64,000 bases of DNA, taken from assembly GCF_014695915.1 (NCBI RefSeq), contig NZ_JACJPF010000068.1, forward strand, positions 62,001-126,000, given 5' to 3'. Position 1 is the stretch's first letter. Each line of letters opens with the position of its first letter. Below the pieces are notes generated by a model. The model was not told the origin of the DNA, ran no database searches, and worked only from the letters and a program-made list of their open reading frames with translations. Below, one piece after another: positions 44,061 through 53,758 of the stretch. The DNA is from Trichocoleus sp. FACHB-40 (GTDB taxonomy: Bacteria; Cyanobacteriota; Cyanobacteriia; Cyanobacteriales; FACHB-T130). The position numbers and the translations under genes were made by a program.

Positions 44061-44112
44061 TAAATGATTCGTGAAGGTGAGATACTCGACTTCTCCAAAA
44101 AGTCGGGGATCT
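44061..44112. repeat. Dispersed hairpin repeat (also at 57363-57417)
   Basis: ATTCGTGAAGGTGAGATAC then CGACTTC-TCCAAAA-AGTCGGG. The reverse complement of 57363-57417 gives nearly the same text (ATTCGTGAAGGCGAGATGCC). Non-coding. No gene lies between 43926 and 44190. Confidence 0.65.
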
Positions 44113-44190
44113 GAAGAGCTGGCTCACAACTCAAATAGGATTGGTATATAAAACTTGCGGTTATCGCATCTTTACGCCTAGTAAAAAGCT

Positions 44191-44952
44191 TTAAGACCGC
44201 ACCGCATGAACCAATGCCTGGCACGCTTTTAAAAAGATGCCCACATCCACGCCTAGCCCGACATACTGAACCCCAGCATCAATCCACTGCTTCGCGGTTT
44301 CCGGATTATCGGCAAAGGTGCCAGCAGCTTTCCCAGCGTTACGGATGCTGGCAACGCATTTCTGCATCAAGTCAATAACCCGCGAGTCGCCTACCTGTCC
44401 GGGAATTCCCAACGACTGCGACAGGTCATAAGGGCCGAGAAATATAACATCGATGTGGGGGACACTGACAATCTCTTCGATGTTTTCCACGCCGCGCCTG
44501 CCTTCGACGTGAACGACAATTAAAGACTCTTGGTTTAGCCGATCGGTAATTTGCGTCCCTGCCGACCCATACACGCCAGCCCTGGTGTAGAATGATAGAC
44601 CGCGAGAACCAAGAGGGCTATACTTGGCACCACGCACAACGTCTGCTGCGTCGGCTTGGGTTTCAATCTGAGGCACCTGGACACCTGCACTGCCAATGTC
44701 TAGCGCTCGTTGGATTTGTGGCACGTCATTCTTGCTGATGCGTATAATAGGTGCTAATCCCACGCAGTCTGCTGCACGGCATAGGTCTTCGGCAACTAGC
44801 GTGTTTAAGGCACCGTGTTCCATATCAATGACAGCGAAATCAAATCCGGCGTGTCCGCAGATTTCAATAAATGCGGGATAGGCGCAGTTGATAAATGGGC
44901 CTATGACGACTTCGCCCTGCTGGAGTTTTTGTTTGAGTCGGTGTTCACGCAT
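44191..44952 (-). CDS. HpcH/HpaI-family class II aldolase
   Basis: A 253-residue pyruvate-dependent aldolase, probably acting on 2-keto-3-deoxy acids (4-hydroxy-2-oxoheptanedioate or rhamnonate type). Motifs: GPFINCAYPAFIEICGHAGF, FAVIDMEHGALN (catalytic His), QVPQIETQADA (metal Glu), VVHVEGRRGVENIEEI (metal Glu), IDVIFLGPYDLSQSLG, and the C-terminal AGVQYVGLGVDVGIFLKAC. Cleaves or forms C-C bonds with Mg or Mn. It stands alone, divergent from the response regulator gene; physiological substrate unknown. Confidence 0.9.
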   Translation of the reverse strand: MREHRLKQKLQQGEVVIGPFINCAYPAFIEICGHAGFDFAVIDMEHGALNTLVAEDLCRAADCVGLAPIIRISKNDVPQIQRALDIGSAGVQVPQIETQADAADVVRGAKYSPLGSRGLSFYTRAGVYGSAGTQITDRLNQESLIVVHVEGRRGVENIEEIVSVPHIDVIFLGPYDLSQSLGIPGQVGDSRVIDLMQKCVASIRNAGKAAGTFADNPETAKQWIDAGVQYVGLGVDVGIFLKACQALVHAVRS

Positions 44953-45063
44953 CCTCAGCTTTTACCTCAATGGGTAGAAAAGTTGCCTAAAACTTATAAT
45001 GTTTTAATCTTATAAATAAAATTGACTTATTCTAGGGGTTAAGTACGCTGTTTCCTGTTTGCC

Positions 45064-45729
45064 ATGCCTTTGCTCATCCTGGTTGCCGATGACGATCCAG
45101 GGATTCGTCTTTCTATTAGCGATTATCTGGAGCTTTCTGGCTATTCGGTCATTACAGCCGAGGATGGTCAAGCCGCACTCGGCTTGGTTGAGAAGTATCA
45201 TCCTCATTTGCTGGTGACAGACATTATGATGCCTCGGATGGACGGCTACGAACTGGTGCGGCAGCTTCGTCAACGTCCAGCCTTCCGCTTGCTACCTGTG
45301 ATTTTTTTGACAGAGCGTGCCAGTACCTCAGAACGGATTCAGGGGTATAAGTTGGGGTGCGATCTTTATCTGCCCAAGCCGTTTGAACTGGAGGAGTTGG
45401 GGGCGGTGATTCGCAATTTGTTGGAGCGATCGCAAATGATCCAAGTCGAGTGGCGATCGTTCATCCAAGGTGGAGCTGCACCAACACAAGAAGTCGAAGC
45501 TTCTCCGCTTTCTCCACCTGTTGCTTCCGTGACACTCAACCTCACTCAGCGAGAACAGGAAGTTCTAGATCAACTCACCAAAGGTCTATCTAATGGCGAC
45601 ATCGGCAACAAGCTGCACCTCAGTCCTCGGACGGTGGAAAAGCACGTCAGCAGTCTGCTGAGAAAAACGGAAACCAACAACCGATCCGAATTGGTGCGTT
45701 TTGCTATGGAGCATCATTTGGTGGAATAG
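45064..45729 (+). CDS. NarL/FixJ-type response regulator, Ycf29-like
   Basis: A 221-residue two-domain regulator. Receiver: LILVADDDPGIR acidic pocket, phospho-acceptor Asp53 in LLVTDIMMPRMDGYEL, VIFLTERAS, and YLPKPFELEEL with the conserved Lys. A linker of about 40 residues leads to a LuxR-type helix-turn-helix (about 155-215): LTQREQEVLDQLTKGLSNGD and SPRTVEKHVSSLLRKTETN. The layout and the ISDYLELSGY segment resemble Ycf29/TctD-like regulators of cyanobacteria and red-algal plastids. No cognate kinase is adjacent. It lies 111 bases from the divergent aldolase start. Confidence 0.92.
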   Translation: MPLLILVADDDPGIRLSISDYLELSGYSVITAEDGQAALGLVEKYHPHLLVTDIMMPRMDGYELVRQLRQRPAFRLLPVIFLTERASTSERIQGYKLGCDLYLPKPFELEELGAVIRNLLERSQMIQVEWRSFIQGGAAPTQEVEASPLSPPVASVTLNLTQREQEVLDQLTKGLSNGDIGNKLHLSPRTVEKHVSSLLRKTETNNRSELVRFAMEHHLVE

Positions 45730-45751
45730 TCAATACTTAATAGCTAATTGT

Positions 45752-46228
45752 TTAAATGCCATTAGCTCTAATGTGTTGCAGCAGCCCCTCACAGGCATCT
45801 AACAGTAAATCTATGACTTTATTAAATCCTTCCGGGCCACCATAGTAGGGGTCAGGAACTTCCTTGGCGGTATGGTGGGTGCAGAAGTCACACATTAGCC
45901 GCACTTTGTCCTGATACTTGAGAGCTGGATCAAGGGAGAGGATATCTTGGTAGTTTTCTCGATCCATTGCCAAAATTAAATCAAATTCCTCAAAGTTTGA
46001 CTTTTGAAATTGCTGCGCTTGACCCTGAAGCATAATTCCACGCGCCTTAGCGGCTATTGCCATGCGTCTGTCTGGAGGACTGCCAATGTGATAACCTCCA
46101 GTGCCGGCAGAATCGCAGCTAATGCGATCGCTTAAACCCGCTTGCTCAATCAAATGGTTCATCATGTTTTCTGCCGCAGGCGAACGGCAGATATTACCAA
46201 GGCAGACGAATAATAACTTGTAGGGCAT
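45752..46228 (-). CDS. Low-molecular-weight protein tyrosine phosphatase
   Basis: A 158-residue LMW-PTP. The P-loop LFVCLGNICRSPAAE has nucleophile Cys9 and Arg15; the general-acid Asp is in EVPDPYYGGPEGF near residue 125. It dephosphorylates phosphotyrosine or, in some relatives, phosphoarginine; cyanobacterial members have been linked with photosystem and polysaccharide regulation. The gene converges with the response regulator. Confidence 0.95.
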   Translation of the reverse strand: MPYKLLFVCLGNICRSPAAENMMNHLIEQAGLSDRISCDSAGTGGYHIGSPPDRRMAIAAKARGIMLQGQAQQFQKSNFEEFDLILAMDRENYQDILSLDPALKYQDKVRLMCDFCTHHTAKEVPDPYYGGPEGFNKVIDLLLDACEGLLQHIRANGI

Positions 46229-46394
46229 ATGGTAAGATATCTACTTTTGTACTCTTATGCAGTAACGATTCCCTGAATACCGCACCAGCATTTAGGGAAA
46301 AGTCTGTTGGCACAGCAAATTCATCATAGGTTGTCATCTACCACGCTGTTAAGTTTAGCAACGAAATTGCAGCATAGCGCGATCGCTTGCCGAA

Positions 46395-46422
46395 GGCAAA
46401 AGGCAAAAGGCAAAAGGCAAAA
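46395..46422. repeat. GGCAAAA heptamer, four tandem copies
   Basis: Four perfect GGCAAAA units. Its reverse complement occurs as TTTTGCCTTTTGCC near 38487-38500. It fills part of the 265-base gap before the SGNH gene, otherwise featureless. Confidence 0.8.
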
Positions 46423-46496
46423 AAGAATAAATATTTACCTTTGCTTTTTAACTTTTAACTTCCCTTGTTCGTTGCTCATTTGAGGTTCATTACTTG

Positions 46497-47870
46497 ATGT
46501 TTAAAAAGTCCGGCTACAGCTACAAATCTTACCAAAAACGCCGCCAGCCGCCTCAGCTTCTCCTCGTACTCCTAGCCCTGCCCCTATTCTTGATTTTTCT
46601 AGAATTGCTGGCACGGGTTTTTGTGGGTGTCGCAGGCAAAAGTCCCGAATTGGCAGCCTATGAAGGCGAACCACCAGAAGTTACAGCTTACCGTCTTAAG
46701 TTCCTCGATCAAAACCAGCAACCCTTCGACGGTCTACCCAACTATGGGCATCTGATTGCTAATCGGCGTTTATCTGTAGGATATGAGCTGGCTCCTAACC
46801 AGAAGAGCAAATTTTGGCGCATTAACCAACAGGGTTTTCGTGACCACGAAGCGGTTCCCCTAGCAAAACCCAAAGATGAAATTCGGGTTTTCGTTTTGGG
46901 CGGATCAACCGCCTTTGGTCACATGAATTTGAGTAACCAAGAAACCTTCGCTAACAAGCTTGAAGGGAGCCTCAATATACGAGTAGCCAAGCAAAAAGCG
47001 GCTCCGGAGAATTTTCGCCCAGATTTTTTGCCTTACTACAAGCCAGAACGAATAAAAGCGCTCTCCTTACCGCTACGGATTCGCGAAGGCAAATATCGCG
47101 TCATCAATGCGGCAGTACCAGGCTATACTTCTGGCAATCAACTAGCTCAATTAGCGCTCCAGATTTTGCCTTATAAGCCGGACGCGATCATAGTTTTGGA
47201 TGGGTATGGTGACTTAATGTTGCCCAGCACCGAAAACGAAACAGATATTCCTCATTTAGACAAATTTCTGAACAATGCGCCAGGGCATCTAGGGTTCGTG
47301 CTGAGCCACGATATTAAGCGCTGGCTAAGTCAAACGTATCTAGTGAAAGCAACGCAGTATTGGGTGTTGAAACCGCAGCCATCGGTAGATCAGCTGAGTA
47401 TGGCGGTGAGTGAGGAAAGTTTGCCTTTAGAAGAACGTTTGGCGGCTTCGCCAGCTGAGTTGAAGCGTCGGGTTGAGCGCTATAGCGATCGCATGAAGCA
47501 GATGGCTATTTTGACAGCACCGGCAAAGATTCCTTTGCTTGTAGTTACTCAACCCGAAATTACCGGGCGCTCAACAAGCAGTATGTCGGAAAAAGAGCGG
47601 CAGCTTTTGGGCGAACTAGGTTCAACCTACACTCAACGAGTCAAAGACGGTTATGTACAATTAGCCGCAGCCAATCAGCAGCTAGAGCGAATGTATGGGC
47701 AAAATGTGAAAACGTTGAACTTCTACCAACTTTACGATAAGTCTCCCCGTCAGGCTTTCTCTGATGCCGTTCACCTGACGGATGAAGCTAATACAATCCT
47801 GGCAGATAGACTCTACAAAACTATGTTGGAGTTACCTCTGCTTCAGATTGCAACTCAGAAGCCGAAATAG
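46497..47870 (+). CDS. Membrane-anchored SGNH/GDSL hydrolase-like protein
   Basis: 457 residues from ATG 46497 (the frame also allows a TTG one codon earlier). A basic N-terminus and one transmembrane helix (about residues 20-41, PQLLLVLLALPLFLIFLELL) anchor a soluble domain. SGNH-type motifs: VFVLGGSTAFGHM (nucleophile Ser in GGS), AVPGYTSGNQLAQ, IIVLDGYGDLML (replacing the usual GxND with GYGD), and SDAVHLTDEANTILA with the C-terminal DxxH. Such anchored esterases often acetylate or deacetylate envelope polysaccharides. The role here is inference. Heptamers follow the stop directly. Confidence 0.85.
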   Translation: MFKKSGYSYKSYQKRRQPPQLLLVLLALPLFLIFLELLARVFVGVAGKSPELAAYEGEPPEVTAYRLKFLDQNQQPFDGLPNYGHLIANRRLSVGYELAPNQKSKFWRINQQGFRDHEAVPLAKPKDEIRVFVLGGSTAFGHMNLSNQETFANKLEGSLNIRVAKQKAAPENFRPDFLPYYKPERIKALSLPLRIREGKYRVINAAVPGYTSGNQLAQLALQILPYKPDAIIVLDGYGDLMLPSTENETDIPHLDKFLNNAPGHLGFVLSHDIKRWLSQTYLVKATQYWVLKPQPSVDQLSMAVSEESLPLEERLAASPAELKRRVERYSDRMKQMAILTAPAKIPLLVVTQPEITGRSTSSMSEKERQLLGELGSTYTQRVKDGYVQLAAANQQLERMYGQNVKTLNFYQLYDKSPRQAFSDAVHLTDEANTILADRLYKTMLELPLLQIATQKPK

Positions 47871-47871
47871 G

Positions 47872-47992
47872 GATTGGGGGCTGGGGGCTGGGGACTGGGG
47901 ACTGGGGACTGGGGACTGGGGACTGGGGACTGGGGACTAGGTAAGCCTTTTTCCTCTTTCCTCTTTCCCAATCCCCAATTCCCAATCCCTAA
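47872..47992. repeat. GGGGACT heptamers, seven perfect copies, with inverted tail
   Basis: GGGGACT repeats exactly seven times at 47890-47938, preceded by GGGGGCT units and followed at about 47965-47991 by complementary CCCAATCCCC units, so the array can fold as a hairpin between the two convergent genes. A short apparent reading frame through it (GDWGLGT repeats) is an artefact of the tandem. Confidence 0.9.
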
Positions 47993-48331
47993 CTACATCG
48001 GTAGATCGAGTCCACTGGTGAGTTCTTCCATGCGCGATCGCATGGTTGCTGTGGACTTCTCGTAGGCATCTTTCATCGCCGCCGTCACTTGTCCGGAAAG
48101 GGCTTCTGCCCCCAGATTGTAGGCATCTGCTGAAATTTCTACCCGCAGAGGTTCTTGATTACCGCTCAAGTAAACCTTGACGCTGCTATTGTCGTTAGTT
48201 CCCTCAATCTCCATTTGCTCCAGTTCTTCCTGAAGCCTTTTAGCACCTTCTTGAACCTGCTGGGCTTTTTTGAAAGCTTCGGCTAGTTCTTTCATTTTGC
48301 CTAAACCGAAGCCGAATCCTTTTTGTGTCAT
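47993..48331 (-). CDS. YbaB/EbfC family nucleoid-associated protein
   Basis: A 112-residue small DNA-binding protein. [20 protein letters not shown] and [15 protein letters not shown] form the long N-terminal helix; [20 protein letters not shown] is the central sheet, and [20 protein letters not shown] is the C-terminal helix. Members dimerise and bind DNA, affecting nucleoid structure. In cyanobacteria related genes have been called ebfC or ycf-like; no partner recR/dnaX is adjacent. Confidence 0.93.
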   Translation of the reverse strand: MTQKGFGFGLGKMKELAEAFKKAQQVQEGAKRLQEELEQMEIEGTNDNSSVKVYLSGNQEPLRVEISADAYNLGAEALSGQVTAAMKDAYEKSTATMRSRMEELTSGLDLPM

Positions 48332-48405
48332 GACTATTTAACGCTGTATTAGTTGGACTTGCAAGTCTATCTTGATCTTAGTATTGTTGAGGCCGTGCGA
48401 CATCT

Positions 48406-49386
48406 CTACACAGGTTGAAAGTCACCTAGGATTTTCACTTCCGGCTCTAAAGACAGTGACCAGCGATGTTCCACTTGCTGCTGAATATAGCGGATGAGTT
48501 GGAAAATATCACTAGCTTTGGCACCGCCGCAATTAAGGATAAAGTTAGCATGGCGCTGGGAAACTTGAGCGCCGCCAATTTGGTATCCTTTCAGACCAGT
48601 TTGTTCAATCAACCAAGCCGCCTTGTGGGGGTTGGGATTGCGGAAAACGCTGCCACAGGAAGGCAAGTTGTAAGGTTGACTGGTGCGCCGTTGCTCTAGA
48701 TGTTTGCTGGTTGCTGCCATAACGAAGGCAGGATCTGCTCCAGGCTGAAGCTTGAAGGTTGCTTGGGTGACTAAGCGATTGCCTCCTTGCAGTATTGAGG
48801 TACGATAAGCAAATTTGAGTTTTTCCGGGGTAAGAATTTCTATTTTCCCGTCTGGTGAGAAGACTTGGGTGTTGGCCAAAATATCAGCAGTACAGCTAGT
48901 GTGAGCGCCCGCATTCATCACTACTGCGCCGCCGACTGTACCGGGAATGCCAACTGCCCATTCTAGCCCTTGCCAACCGCGTTCGGCTGCTTGCCATGCG
49001 AGGCGGGCTATCGGTTCTCCTGCACCTGCACTCACTAGACCCGTTTCGGGGTCAAAGTGAGTCTGACGGAGATGGCGAGTACAAATAACTAAACCGGGAA
49101 GCCCATTATCACTTACCAGTAAATTTGAACCAGCCCCCAACAAAGTGATCGGTAACTCCTCAAAATTAGCCCATTCAAAACTGGCTTGCAGTTCTTCGAT
49201 GCGACGGGGAGCCACGTACCACTCGGCGGGGCCTCCGACTCTGTAAGAGGTGAGTCGGTCGAGAGGTGCTTGCGATCGCAATAAACAATCAGTTCCTGGT
49301 AAGTAAAGGGGTGAAGATTTCAGGGATTCTTTGCTGGGGTTAACAGAAGCGTCCAAAACGCTTGGTGGATCATAGGAAAGAGTCAT
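48406..49386 (-). CDS. murB: UDP-N-acetylenolpyruvoylglucosamine reductase
   Basis: A 326-residue flavoenzyme that reduces UDP-GlcNAc-enolpyruvate to UDP-MurNAc with NADPH. FAD-binding motifs: [56 protein letters not shown] with NAGAH; then [16 protein letters not shown], and [20 protein letters not shown] containing the catalytic Ser. C-terminal [14 protein letters not shown]. It is of the short type-IIb-like form. murC lies 111 bases upstream on the same strand, so the pair is likely an operon. The first 25 residues are not conserved. Confidence 0.97.
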   Translation of the reverse strand: MTLSYDPPSVLDASVNPSKESLKSSPLYLPGTDCLLRSQAPLDRLTSYRVGGPAEWYVAPRRIEELQASFEWANFEELPITLLGAGSNLLVSDNGLPGLVICTRHLRQTHFDPETGLVSAGAGEPIARLAWQAAERGWQGLEWAVGIPGTVGGAVVMNAGAHTSCTADILANTQVFSPDGKIEILTPEKLKFAYRTSILQGGNRLVTQATFKLQPGADPAFVMAATSKHLEQRRTSQPYNLPSCGSVFRNPNPHKAAWLIEQTGLKGYQIGGAQVSQRHANFILNCGGAKASDIFQLIRYIQQQVEHRWSLSLEPEVKILGDFQPV

Positions 49387-49497
49387 ATCAATTCGCTAAT
49401 GAGAATGCCGAGACAGCTGACACCACGGAAGAAAGGCCATTATTTATAAGTCATTGGTCATTAGAAAAGCTGGCTAATAACCAATGACTTATGACTA

Positions 49498-51030
49498 TTA
49501 ACTACTTCCTTCTTTTTGATAGAAAGCCATGACCTCTGGAATAATTTGATTCAGGTTTCCCGCTCCCAAAAACAGAGCCAAGTCACCTGGTTGAAGGATT
49601 TGGGTAAGCAACCTACTGATTTCGGGGAGAGACGGTTGGTAGTGAACATTGGGATGATGGGTTGCAATTAATTCTGCCACCTGTTCACCGCTAATCTGCC
49701 CCAAATTTGGTTCTCCCGCGCTGTAGATATCACTGAGAACAACAATGTCGGCATCCTTAAACGACTGTGCAAATTCTGCCAAAAAAGCGATAGTCCGGCT
49801 GTAGCGATGTGGCTGGAAGATTGCCACAATCCTGCGCGGTGCTTTGACTTGCAAACGTGCTGCCCCTACCGTGGCGATGATTTCGCTGGGGTGGTGGGCA
49901 TAGTCATCCACAAAGCAGATGCCATTGCTCTCGCCGCGCAGCTCAAATCGACGGCGTGCGCCCTCGAAGGATGCGATCGCTTGTGCAATTACCCCAAAAT
50001 CTACACCCAATTTGCGCCCTACAGCTACCGCCGCCAGGGCATTGCTCAGATTGTGCGCCCCTAGCAACTTCACTGAAAGCTTCCCTAAAATTTTTCCTTG
50101 TTCCCAAACTCTGGCCTCTGTGCCGTCAGCTCCATAATTAATCTCATCGACGGTGTAATCAGCTCCAGAGTCCCGCCGCAGGCTATAACTAATTTCCGGT
50201 TGCAAGGAATCTTTAACTACCGCGCAATCGATGCAACCTATGACACTTTTGCACCGAGAAGCGAATATCTCGAAGGTGTTAATCACTTCTTCGAGGCTAT
50301 CGTAGTGGTCTGGATGATCCAGTTCAATGTTTGTCACTACCCCAATGGCAGCTGAAAGTCTAGATAAAGAACCATCAGATTCATCTGCTTCTGCAACCAG
50401 ATAGGGGCCTTCTCCTAAACGCGCATTGCCTTCCCAGGCATTTACTTCTCCACCTACCACAATTGTCGGGTCTAACCCGGCTTTTAGCAGCAAATACCCA
50501 ATCATGCTACTAGTTGTGGTTTTGCCATGAGTACCAGCGACCGCAATACTCTGGTAATCCTGAATCAAAGCTGCCAGTAAATCCGAACGATGAAAAATCG
50601 GACAGCCTAAATCAAGTGCTGCCCGATATTCAGCATTTGCCGGATTGATTGCTGTGGAACAAATCACTTGCGGCAAGGTCATCGACATTACTTTCTCATT
50701 CGTAGATGACCATCGACCGCCAGAACGGACTTGTCCGTTCTTCTCTGGTTCCAAAGAAGATTCTTTTGCGTCGCTTATGCCTATAACTGCCGCTTTCTCC
50801 GCTTCAGTGTCTCTACTCGGTTGAAAAAATTCTAAGTTTGAGGCATCTTGACTACCAAAAATGTGAGCGCCAACTGCCTGCAAACGCTTGGTAATATGGC
50901 TCGAATGAATATCCGACCCAGATACAGGCAACTTACGTTTAGCTACAACGTAGGCGAGAGCTGACATTCCAATTCCACCAATGCCGATGAAATGAAATGG
51001 CCTCCCGGTAAAATCAACTGTATTCGGCAT
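49498..51030 (-). CDS. murC: UDP-N-acetylmuramate-L-alanine ligase with an internal insertion
   Basis: A 510-residue Mur ligase that adds L-alanine to UDP-MurNAc with ATP. Motifs: FHFIGIGGIGMSALAYVV (UDP site), SGSDIHSS, VAGTHGKTTTSSMIGYLLL (ATP P-loop), LVAEADESDGSL, NIELDHPDHYDS and DDYAHHPSEI. Between SNLEFFQPS (about residue 65) and LPQVICSTAINPAN (about 112) there is an extra stretch of about 45 residues not expected from the family; it includes NGQVRSGGRWSSTNE and its DNA contains a perfect 9-bp palindrome (50722-50741). The frame is open and all catalytic motifs are intact. First gene of the murC-murB pair. Confidence 0.96.
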   Translation of the reverse strand: MPNTVDFTGRPFHFIGIGGIGMSALAYVVAKRKLPVSGSDIHSSHITKRLQAVGAHIFGSQDASNLEFFQPSRDTEAEKAAVIGISDAKESSLEPEKNGQVRSGGRWSSTNEKVMSMTLPQVICSTAINPANAEYRAALDLGCPIFHRSDLLAALIQDYQSIAVAGTHGKTTTSSMIGYLLLKAGLDPTIVVGGEVNAWEGNARLGEGPYLVAEADESDGSLSRLSAAIGVVTNIELDHPDHYDSLEEVINTFEIFASRCKSVIGCIDCAVVKDSLQPEISYSLRRDSGADYTVDEINYGADGTEARVWEQGKILGKLSVKLLGAHNLSNALAAVAVGRKLGVDFGVIAQAIASFEGARRRFELRGESNGICFVDDYAHHPSEIIATVGAARLQVKAPRRIVAIFQPHRYSRTIAFLAEFAQSFKDADIVVLSDIYSAGEPNLGQISGEQVAELIATHHPNVHYQPSLPEISRLLTQILQPGDLALFLGAGNLNQIIPEVMAFYQKEGSS

Positions 51031-51413
51031 TTTAGCTCCTTACACACCACACCACATCCAGGCTGCACCGATAACACGCGCTATCATATCAAGAATTGAT
51101 TTTTCTTGATACAACCTTGCCGAGATTTACAATACAATCCCAGAGCGCAATTCGATAATAAGAGTATTTTTGTTTCACGCAATACCCGCACTTCAAGAGC
51201 GTAGCACTAGGCACCCTAGTTAGATTAACTACACACTAGGTTATTCCTGACCCAGTAGCTTCTATCATGAGATGGTTTTTATCTTTACTCGTCAAAATTG
51301 CTTACACTCCGGAAACTTCTTGAAAAGACTAACACCATAGTTGGTTGCAGTTCATCCGAGTTTTCACTGTTGGACAAAGACTATGGGAGACAAGCTGGGT
51401 TGGCTGTTGTATT

Positions 51414-52016
51414 ATGCAAAACTGGGGAATTTTGGGTGGCACCTTTGATCCCGTTCACTGGGGACACCTGTTGATGGCGGAAACTGCCTTAATTCAAGCG
51501 GATTTGGACAAGGTGATCTGGGTACCAAGTTTCTCTCCTCCCCACAAACAAGCGATGGAATTTGAGCATCGTTCCTCAATGGTGCAACTAGCGATCGCTG
51601 ACCATCCCAGCTTTGCTCTGGCACCTGTAGAGGCAAATCTCCAGTCTATAGATTATGCCATCCACTCCCTGAATTACCTCCAGTCTCTCTACCCCCACAC
51701 CCACTGGCATTGGATTATTGGCATGGATGCCTTCACAACTTTACCCCGTTGGTATCGCCGTCAGGAACTTATAACAATCTGTGACTGGTTGGTGGCACCG
51801 CGTCCATCAACTCATGTCCAGCTAGATGACACCCAGGTTGCTCAACAGCTGGCTCTCCAAGGTATGACGATTCGCTCTTCGTTGCTTGCCATGCCAAGTG
51901 TGGGCATTTCATCAAGTTTGATTCGGCAGTATTGCCGCCAAGGACGTTCGATTCGTTACTTAGTCCCGGAAGCTGTCCGAATTTACATTGATACCCACAA
52001 ACTTTACTCAAATTGA
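51414..52016 (+). CDS. nadD: Nicotinate-nucleotide adenylyltransferase
   Basis: About 200 residues from the preferred start, ATG 51414 (MQNWGILGGTFDPVHWGH). The longer frame from 51345 adds 23 residues that are not family-like. The T/HxGH nucleotidyl-transfer motif is GGTFDPVHWGHL; the SSSLIRQYCRQGRSIRYL segment is the ISSTxIR motif; and HWIIGMDAFTTLPRW is the central nucleotide-binding part. It makes deamido-NAD from nicotinate mononucleotide and ATP. Together with nadK in this window it belongs to NAD(P) synthesis. Upstream 51031-51413 holds no gene. Confidence 0.94.
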   Translation: MQNWGILGGTFDPVHWGHLLMAETALIQADLDKVIWVPSFSPPHKQAMEFEHRSSMVQLAIADHPSFALAPVEANLQSIDYAIHSLNYLQSLYPHTHWHWIIGMDAFTTLPRWYRRQELITICDWLVAPRPSTHVQLDDTQVAQQLALQGMTIRSSLLAMPSVGISSSLIRQYCRQGRSIRYLVPEAVRIYIDTHKLYSN

Positions 52017-52625
52017 TCGGCTAATAATGTTCTTAAACTTACGCAACATTGAAACCGATTGATTTTGGATACACAATCCCCAATTCCTCAATCTAAAATC
52101 CCAAATTGCTTCGCTGAGAGTTTATGCCGCCAGAATATTTTTGTTTTTTGTGGTATTTGTTATAAAAAATAGATAATAGTCATTAAGAAGAGAGAATAGA
52201 AGTAAATAAGCTAACAAAAGCTTATTATGAGCAATTATCATATAAAAAAGCTGAAATAAATTATTTCGATAGAAATTCAGGCTAAAAGACTGCTTAACCT
52301 GATGGTGTACAGGGTGATTTGAACACGGATGCCCCAGTTCTTAAGCAGACTCGAAGCTTCACAAAAGAGCGATCGCTATGCTGCCAAGTTGCTGACGGCT
52401 GTTGAACTTGGGCGATCCCTACTGGCTTTTCAGACCAGCAAAACTCACCTACTTGAGTAGAAAGCAATACCTGCTGATCCCCCAACATACTTAATTGTGC
52501 GAAGTCTTACCTGACCAAACATCGAATTGTTCAGCAGTTAGCGCTATGTATGAGCGCCCTTTGCGATATGATTGGGGTCATCAACAGGAAATTACTGTAG
52601 GTCAAAAGACAGAGGGCAAGTAGCA
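52017..52625. other. Gene-poor region between nadD and gap2
   Basis: Holds TTTTGGA-type and CCCAAAT repeat fragments (52060-52110), an AT-rich stretch with the hairpin AATAAGC / GCTTATT (about 52206-52228), and two short frames on opposite strands near 52294-52488 with no recognised homology. The gap2 promoter must be at about 52490-52600, but boxes are not clear. Nothing else is supported. Confidence 0.5.
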
Positions 52626-53639
52626 GTGATTAGAGTAGCGATCAACGGTTTTGGACGCATCGGACGTAATTTCATGCGATGCTGGCTGGGTCGGGAAAAT
52701 AGCAATATGGAAGTCGTTGCCATCAACGACACTTCCGACCCAAAAACTAACTCCCACTTGCTGAAATATGACACCATGTTGGGAACGTTTAAGGCTGACA
52801 TCAGTCACGATGACAACTCCATCATCGTCAACGGCAAGACGGTAAAATGCACATCGGATCGCAATCCCGAAAACTTGCCCTGGAAAGATTGGGAAATTGA
52901 CCTGATTATCGAATCAACAGGCGTTTTTACCAGCAAGGAAGGGGCATCCAAGCATTTAACCGCTGGAGCAAAAAAAGTTTTGATTACCGCTCCCGGTAAA
53001 AACGATGACGGTACCTTCGTGGTGGGTGTCAACGATCAAAACTACGATCACGATAAGCACGTTGTTATCAGCAACGCCAGTTGTACCACTAACTGTCTGG
53101 CTCCCTTTGCCAAGGTGCTTAATGACAACTTCGGCATTATCAAAGGGCTGATGACCACAACCCACAGCTATACTGGCGACCAGCGTTTACTAGACGCTTC
53201 TCACCGGGACGTGCGACGGGCAAGAGCAGCAGCAATGAACATTGTCCCCACCACAACAGGTGCGGCTAAAGCAGTGGCTCTGGTGCTGCCAGAACTCAAA
53301 GGCAAGCTGAATGGTCTAGCTCTGCGGGTTCCGACACCTAATGTTTCTGTAGTGGATTTGGTGGTCAACGTTGAGAAGAAAACGTTCGCCGAAGAAGTTA
53401 ACCAAGTTCTCAAGGACGCAGCTGAAGGTCCCTTGAAAGGCATTCTGGAGTACAGCGACCTAGAGCTTGTCTCTTCAGATTATCGCGGTCACGATGCCTC
53501 TTCCATTGTGGATGCCAGTCTGACGATGGTTATGGATGGTGACATGGTTAAGGTTGTCGCATGGTACGACAACGAGTGGGGTTACTCTCAGCGGGTTGTA
53601 GACTTGGCTGAACTGATGGCTAAGAAGTGGAAAAGCTAA
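52626..53639 (+). CDS. gap2: Glyceraldehyde-3-phosphate dehydrogenase, Gap2 type
   Basis: 337 residues starting at GTG 52626 ([16 protein letters not shown]), after GAGGGCAAG as ribosome site; a longer in-frame start at 52572 adds 18 residues not found in the family. NAD(P) fold INGFGRIGR; catalytic Cys in [15 protein letters not shown] with its His in THSYTGDQ; substrate site [19 protein letters not shown]-terminal [20 protein letters not shown] then [27 protein letters not shown] is characteristic of the Gap2 anabolic enzyme used in the Calvin cycle, which accepts both NADH and NADPH. It has no CP12-like extension. Confidence 0.97.
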   Translation: MIRVAINGFGRIGRNFMRCWLGRENSNMEVVAINDTSDPKTNSHLLKYDTMLGTFKADISHDDNSIIVNGKTVKCTSDRNPENLPWKDWEIDLIIESTGVFTSKEGASKHLTAGAKKVLITAPGKNDDGTFVVGVNDQNYDHDKHVVISNASCTTNCLAPFAKVLNDNFGIIKGLMTTTHSYTGDQRLLDASHRDVRRARAAAMNIVPTTTGAAKAVALVLPELKGKLNGLALRVPTPNVSVVDLVVNVEKKTFAEEVNQVLKDAAEGPLKGILEYSDLELVSSDYRGHDASSIVDASLTMVMDGDMVKVVAWYDNEWGYSQRVVDLAELMAKKWKS

Positions 53640-53662
53640 GAGTAATTAGTTAGTCGGTAAGT

Positions 53663-53726
53663 GCTTTTGCATTACAACTCGAATCTGTCGCTAAAAGTGA
53701 TGAATTTTCTGCTGCAATGCAAAAGC
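53663..53726. terminator. Inverted repeat between convergent gap2 and thiL
   Basis: GCTTTTGCATT (53663-53673) and its perfect reverse complement (53716-53726) with a 42-base spacer, set just after the gap2 stop and before thiL's stop. The long loop makes it a weak candidate terminator; it may be a repeat remnant. Confidence 0.4.
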
Positions 53727-53758
53727 CCATACAGTCAGTTTTAACTGCTGACACCAGA

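Noticed and set aside
47874-48065. Reading frame with GDWGLGT repeats
   Set aside because: It is a translation of the GGGGACT heptamer tandem and runs into ebfC on the other strand.
52294-52488. Short frames on both strands upstream of gap2
   Set aside because: No recognised motif, no good ribosome site, frames overlap on opposite strands; reported only as a gene-poor region.
52572-52625. Longer N-terminus for GAPDH
   Set aside because: The 18 extra residues are not GAPDH-like, and a GTG at 52626 with a GAGGG site gives the normal [13 protein letters not shown] start.
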